Positions 60,092 to 64,000 of a stretch of 64,000 nucleotides of DNA are shown one piece after another. Location of the stretch: contig CAIUPP010000153.1 in the NCBI GenBank assembly GCA_903901045.1, forward strand, positions 1 to 64,000. The letters are read 5' to 3'. The position numbers and the translations under genes were made by a program. The notes below the pieces were generated by a model. It saw only the letters and a program-made list of their open reading frames with translations, was not told where the DNA came from and ran no database searches. The stretch is from an uncultured Planctomycetota bacterium (lineage in GTDB: Bacteria; Planctomycetota; Brocadiia; CAIUPP01). Positions within the stretch are counted from its first letter, which is position 1; each line of letters starts with the position of its first letter.

Positions 60092-61462
60092 ATGAACATG
60101 CGGCGCTGGCTATCGGCGTTTACGCTGATTGAGTTGCTCGTCGTGATAGCTATCATAGCCATTTTGGCCGGAATGCTTTTGCCTGCGTTGGCTGCGGCTC
60201 GCGAGAAGGCGCGGCGGACGGCTTGCATCAACAACATGACCCAGTTCTCGAAGGCGCTGGAAAGCTACTGCAGCGACTATAGCCAATACTTCCCGTCCGG
60301 CCCGGACTGGGGCGCCAACGGCGGATACCGTGCGGGCAAGGTCGGGAGTACCATAGACTACGCTGTGAGCGCTTTTATGTCCGCCAATCAGGGCATCGTC
60401 AAGAAGACTGTGGCTGGGACTTCGTACACGGTTTGGCAGCCTACGATGGATACAACGCCGGGTTCCGGCAATCAATTGGGGCTGGCGGCGATCAGCCCGA
60501 AGTTCTTCTACCAGACCATCTACACCGGCGTAGTCGGCCTTACCGACACTGTCGGGAACGGCACGCGCCCGACTACAGTTGGTCCTATGCAAACAGCCCC
60601 GATCGGCCTCGGCTTTCTTCTCGATGGCGGCTACATGGGAGACGCCAAGGCATATTACTGCCCCACGATTGGCGATACCGAAACGCCCAAGCTGTTTCTG
60701 GGGGGAAATGCTGCCAGGCAAGGCGACCCGATTCGCACGCCCAAGGGGATCAAGTCACTTGGCGGTTTCGATGCGAAGAGCCTGACTTGCGGGGACTACA
60801 CTTGGCATATTGCGACATGGCAAGGTTACAACTTGATAGAGGGCGAGACGGTCTTCAGCCAGTACAACTACCGCAATGTTCCCAGCTTTGCCCAGGGCAA
60901 CTACTCGGATATGTGGAGCGATGCGGCCAACTACGCTTTGCGGAGGACTGCGACCGGCGCTGCGCTGCCCAGTGACGGCACGCTCTCGGCGACGGCTGAG
61001 CCGGTTCAGATGGGCTACACTGTTCCGAGCGTCAAGGTCTACTTGGGCGCCCCGATGTTCAAGACACAGAAGATCCTCGGGAATCGCGCGATCGTCACCG
61101 ATACGTGGTCCAGAACGTCAACGTTGGATGAGAGAAATAACAGCGCCAAGGTCGCCGGAAACGGTTACTACGGGCACCGCGACGGTTACAATGTCCTGTA
61201 CGGCGACTGGAGCGTCAAGTGGTACGGCGACCCGCAGCAGAAGATCATCTGGTGGCCGGACGCTGGGACGGCTTACAACACTTATCAGGGCGCTATCGTG
61301 TTCGGTTCGCTGGCCGTGGCGCAAGTGGACTGCTGGGGGTCCACGTTGGGGGCTGGCAATTACCCAGTCGGCGGGTACGCCTCCAGCAATGGAAACACGC
61401 AGATCTGGCATCAATTTGACGTGGCGGGCGGCATTGACGTGACGGCGCCAGCCCATCAGTAA
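60092..61462 (+). CDS. Prepilin-type (Type II secretion/pseudopilin-like) protein
   Basis: A 456-residue protein with ATG 60092 after GGAGGA. It starts [18 protein letters not shown], then [19 protein letters not shown]: a prepilin leader with Phe at +1 and Glu at +5, then a hydrophobic helix. Near the C-terminus [20 protein letters not shown] is the H-x9-DG-type motif of PVC proteins with this leader. Such proteins are abundant in Lentisphaerota and Planctomycetota and are presumed surface-exposed pseudopilins or substrates. Together with the adjacent glycosidases it suggests extracellular polysaccharide handling. Confidence 0.9.
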   Translation: MNMRRWLSAFTLIELLVVIAIIAILAGMLLPALAAAREKARRTACINNMTQFSKALESYCSDYSQYFPSGPDWGANGGYRAGKVGSTIDYAVSAFMSANQGIVKKTVAGTSYTVWQPTMDTTPGSGNQLGLAAISPKFFYQTIYTGVVGLTDTVGNGTRPTTVGPMQTAPIGLGFLLDGGYMGDAKAYYCPTIGDTETPKLFLGGNAARQGDPIRTPKGIKSLGGFDAKSLTCGDYTWHIATWQGYNLIEGETVFSQYNYRNVPSFAQGNYSDMWSDAANYALRRTATGAALPSDGTLSATAEPVQMGYTVPSVKVYLGAPMFKTQKILGNRAIVTDTWSRTSTLDERNNSAKVAGNGYYGHRDGYNVLYGDWSVKWYGDPQQKIIWWPDAGTAYNTYQGAIVFGSLAVAQVDCWGSTLGAGNYPVGGYASSNGNTQIWHQFDVAGGIDVTAPAHQ

Positions 61463-61494
61463 GATGGTTGCAGAGACTTTGTAGCGCAAACACA

Positions 61495-61529
61495 AGCCCT
61501 GGGCGACGGCCCATGCGTTGCCCAGGGCT
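61495..61529 (+). terminator. Hairpin downstream of the prepilin-type gene
   Basis: AGCCCTGGGC (61495-61504) and GCCCAGGGCT (61520-61529) form a 10-bp perfect stem with a 15-nt loop. TTTCCTCCCTG follows, a weak T-tract. It is 32 nt after the stop. Confidence 0.55.
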
Positions 61530-61552
61530 TTCCTCCCTGTATGGCCCCCGGA

Positions 61553-61783
61553 ATGAAATCAAACGTAGCCAATCCGTCAGTCCATGTGCAGCACCCGCTC
61601 CGGCTGGACGGCTGCTATCAATTGCTGGACTGTCCCGCCGGCGAAACCAGGACGCTCTTCCTGGACCTGGCGGACGCCTCCACGCGAATGGCTCTCGACA
61701 ATGTCGGGCTTGTGATGATCCACTCCCCGAACGCGCGGGGAGGGCGGACATTCCTGGCGGGTCCCGTTGTCCTCATCAGATAG
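61553..61783 (+). CDS. Small hypothetical protein, ~76 residues
   Basis: Frame 61541-61783 with possible starts at 61541 or 61553. QHPLRLDGCYQLLDCPAGET then RTLFLDLADASTRMALDNVG and RGGRTFLAGPVVLI look like a compact beta domain. The gene lies 27 nt before the glycosidase start and on the same strand. The ribosome site is poor. It could be a short separate protein or a fragment of a longer gene. Confidence 0.4.
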   Translation: MKSNVANPSVHVQHPLRLDGCYQLLDCPAGETRTLFLDLADASTRMALDNVGLVMIHSPNARGGRTFLAGPVVLIR

Positions 61784-61810
61784 GAACAGGTATTCCAAAG
61801 GAAGCATGCG

Positions 61811-64000
61811 GTGAATATGTCAGGCATGTTTGATCCTCACTGGCACAGCGCCATTGCGCGCCGCCCGGTCTTCCCAGTGGACTATTGGACCGGCACGCCT
61901 TCTATAACCAAGGAGGGGCGGCGGGACATCTCTTCCGATGTTCAACACATCCTGTCCTACGCCGACCCGATTTTCTTCCGATCCCTGTACGCCACAACCT
62001 CCACGGCGTTGCTGAACAAGCGACCGGGGTGGTTCTCTATCCCGAACGTACTGGGGGCATCGGACGCCCAGTTGGCTGCCTGGCAGGCGCAGATGCGGCG
62101 GCGGCTTGAACCGGTCCTAGCACCGTACCGCAAGGAGGGGGTCCAACTTCATATTCCGCTGCAACTCATGATGAACTCGGGCGGGATGGACTACACCCCT
62201 GCGTGGTACCATGCAGCAGTACCCGACTGGGAGGAATGCGATTATTCCGGAACGCCGCTGAGTCAGTTGCCCAAGGGGGGCAGGATGGAGAACCTGGCTT
62301 GCACGATGCCTTGCCTGTTCCATCCGATGCTCTACAAGGCGCTGGATCGAGTCTTCAAAGCGCTCTCCTTTCTGAAGGAAGAGCCTTGCTTCGTGGGGTT
62401 CCACATTGACAATGAATTGAACCTGGGTGACCACCGCGATCTGGCCCGCGTCGGCGGGAACAAGCACACGCAAACCGCGTTTCGCGAGTTTCTCAAGGGC
62501 GTTTACCCCACAGTCCAGCGCCTCAACCGGGCGGCGGGGACGGCGTATCGCTCCTTCGGCGAAGTGGAGATTTGTGACGACAATTGGCTGGTTCAGGTCA
62601 TGGCGGCGAGGTTCCGCTCGACATGGATCGAAGGGGTGTATTTGAGCCGTTGCGCCGCGCTCATCAAGAAGCACCTTCCCCATGCCGTGACCATCTCCCG
62701 CTGCCAGACTGCGCATGCGCTCAACGAGTATGGCGACGGGAGAGAAGTCTTTGACACGGACGTAACCCGGTTCAAAGAGAGCCAACTGGACGTTCTGGCG
62801 TGGAACCATCTCTGGCAACCAGGCGCGCTGATGGATTCCCGCGAGTTCAACGCGCCCATACCCGCCGGTTTTGGCGCATTCAATCTGACCGGAAGCCTGC
62901 TGCGTGGCACGGGTAAGATGCTCGGCATCCCCGAGTTCCACGCGCAGCGGCATGTTCGGTATCAGTGGTGTCCGCCGCGGGCCGAGGAACTGCTGAACTA
63001 CATTTACCGCGGGTTGCACTTCAATTTCCGGATGCTCATGCTTCATTCCTGGGACCGGGAGAACATCGCCGCCGCGTCGGGGGTGATCTATAGCGAACCG
63101 TTTGGGGCGGTCTATTCGAAGCATCCGGGCACGTTGCGGATGATCGCTCAGTTGCGCAGCGAATTGGACCGAAGCCGGCCGTTTGAGACTTTCGGAAAGC
63201 CGATCCTGCCGCCCATGGGGATATTGCTGACGCGCCAGGCGCGTAACTTCCCGGGCATGGGCGGTTGGATGTACGGAAACCTGCTATGCCAACTCAGCTT
63301 CGCTCTGGAACGTCCGGAGACTGGCGACTATGAAGTGGTCGAAGAGCAGACGTGTGATCTCGCGGACGCCCTACGACAGTTCAAGGGGATGGTTGTTGCA
63401 GATGCCTGCCTGACAGCACACACGCGGAACTTGCTGTCGCGCTTCGTCGGGAAAGGGGGAAAGTTGCTGGTGATGGGCGCACCGGCGGCTGTGGGCCCGG
63501 ACTACCTGCCCGCCCTCCTCAGCGGCGCGTACCCCATACATGCGCCTGACGACACCTTGAGTAAATCAGCGGACCGCGGAATGTTGAGACCCATTCGGTG
63601 CAGGATTGGGCGGAAACACCCCGTGCTGGAGGGACTGCCCATTCTGACCGTCCGGGGGGCAGTGCCGGTCCGGCCGAAAGCCGGGTCCTCCATCCTGTCA
63701 CGAGCCGTCGGCGGCCGGGCCATTGTCGCCGCTAACGCCAACGTCGTTTACATCAGCGGGGCAGTCACGGATGCGAAACAATTGCGGAGACTCCTGACGA
63801 ATTTCCGCCTCTGGTGCGGGGGCAAGGCGTCGGATTTGTTCATGAGCCGATTTGAGAACGCAACCGTGGTTCAGAACTGGGATACCTCGAACCACCGTCC
63901 GGATGGCTCTGTCATCAACAAGACGCCATGGACCGGCCGTGTGCCATTGGCAGGAAGCGATTCAGGCGCTATACGGGAAATGCGCGAGGACCATATTTGG
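61811..64000 (+). CDS. Glycoside hydrolase, GH42-like (beta-galactosidase-like), 3' end outside the window
   Basis: An open frame of 730 codons from GTG 61811 (AAGGAAG 6 nt upstream; ATG 61817 is the alternative) to the window edge with no stop. It carries YADPIFFRSLYATTSTALLN, CFVGFHIDNELNLGDH and VYPTVQRLNRAAGTAYRSFG, which follow the GH42 order: DNE is the acid/base pair, then the 'F..WL...Y.tl..LN..WGT' stretch. Later VVADACLTAHTRNLLSRFVG then KGGKLLVMGAPA resembles the Rossmann-like trimerisation domain of GH42 enzymes. The last gene of the cluster. Confidence 0.72.
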   Translation, partial: MNMSGMFDPHWHSAIARRPVFPVDYWTGTPSITKEGRRDISSDVQHILSYADPIFFRSLYATTSTALLNKRPGWFSIPNVLGASDAQLAAWQAQMRRRLEPVLAPYRKEGVQLHIPLQLMMNSGGMDYTPAWYHAAVPDWEECDYSGTPLSQLPKGGRMENLACTMPCLFHPMLYKALDRVFKALSFLKEEPCFVGFHIDNELNLGDHRDLARVGGNKHTQTAFREFLKGVYPTVQRLNRAAGTAYRSFGEVEICDDNWLVQVMAARFRSTWIEGVYLSRCAALIKKHLPHAVTISRCQTAHALNEYGDGREVFDTDVTRFKESQLDVLAWNHLWQPGALMDSREFNAPIPAGFGAFNLTGSLLRGTGKMLGIPEFHAQRHVRYQWCPPRAEELLNYIYRGLHFNFRMLMLHSWDRENIAAASGVIYSEPFGAVYSKHPGTLRMIAQLRSELDRSRPFETFGKPILPPMGILLTRQARNFPGMGGWMYGNLLCQLSFALERPETGDYEVVEEQTCDLADALRQFKGMVVADACLTAHTRNLLSRFVGKGGKLLVMGAPAAVGPDYLPALLSGAYPIHAPDDTLSKSADRGMLRPIRCRIGRKHPVLEGLPILTVRGAVPVRPKAGSSILSRAVGGRAIVAANANVVYISGAVTDAKQLRRLLTNFRLWCGGKASDLFMSRFENATVVQNWDTSNHRPDGSVINKTPWTGRVPLAGSDSGAIREMREDHIW

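Overview
The window looks like a chromosomal segment of a PVC-superphylum bacterium, probably Lentisphaerota, Kiritimatiellota or Verrucomicrobiota. The main evidence is a prepilin-type protein at 60.1 kb with the [19 protein letters not shown] leader and an H-x9-DG-like C-terminus, which is typical of that group. It sits beside large secreted carbohydrate-active proteins, a BNR sialidase-like protein, a DHDPS/NAL-family lyase and a GntR regulator. Codon use and base composition are GC-rich throughout. This assignment is inferred from gene content, not from a marker gene.

From 1 to about 46.3 kb the window is an accessory (defence/mobile) island. It begins after the C-terminal end of a LacI-family regulator (1-200) and a possible prepilin remnant. 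It holds: (i) a phage/plasmid-type primase-helicase (639-3341); (ii) a tightly overlapping minus-strand five-gene operon (15323 down to 3805) encoding a Type III-like Res, an adenine methyltransferase Mod, a SIR2 protein, a HerA ATPase and a RelE-UvrD fusion helicase; (iii) an exported protein/lipoprotein pair (16096-18925); (iv) a plus-strand operon (19341-27001) with two small paralogous proteins, a radical SAM/SPASM enzyme, several unknown proteins, a ubiquitin-like protein ending in -GGR, an E2-like protein with a Cys-rich repeat tail, a JAB/JAMM protease and a ThiF/E1-like enzyme; (v) a regulation/integration module with an S24-like repressor, an orphan resolvase domain and a large serine recombinase whose gene runs into a 3' fragment of tRNA-Pro(GGG).

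From 31.5 to 46.3 kb the island is a patchwork of small defence or stress cassettes: Fic, CcbP-like, SWIM protein, a TOTE-system remnant, two AbiEi/AbiEii pairs and a truncated HEAT-like gene. They are separated by three copies of a ~145-390 bp repeat, by copies and deletion derivatives of an rve-type insertion sequence, by an IS66 remnant, and by four tRNA-Pro-like fragments.

From 46.5 kb to the end the content becomes ordinary chromosomal catabolism: a duplicated Cys-rich protein, a sialidase-like protein, a creatinase-like M24 protein, two paralogous putative glycosidase lipoproteins, an amidohydrolase, a DHDPS/NAL lyase, a secreted protein, a GntR regulator, a prepilin-type protein and a GH42-like glycosidase that runs off the right edge. 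A shared palindrome (GWTATAANNNTTATAM) in three of the intergenic regions suggests a local regulon, possibly of the GntR regulator.

The most striking systems are the ubiquitin-like conjugation operon with its embedded radical SAM enzyme and hairpin-bracketed Ubl gene, and the fusion of a Type III R-M module with SIR2-HerA and a toxin-helicase in one operon. All functional statements rest on motifs read by eye; no database search was run.
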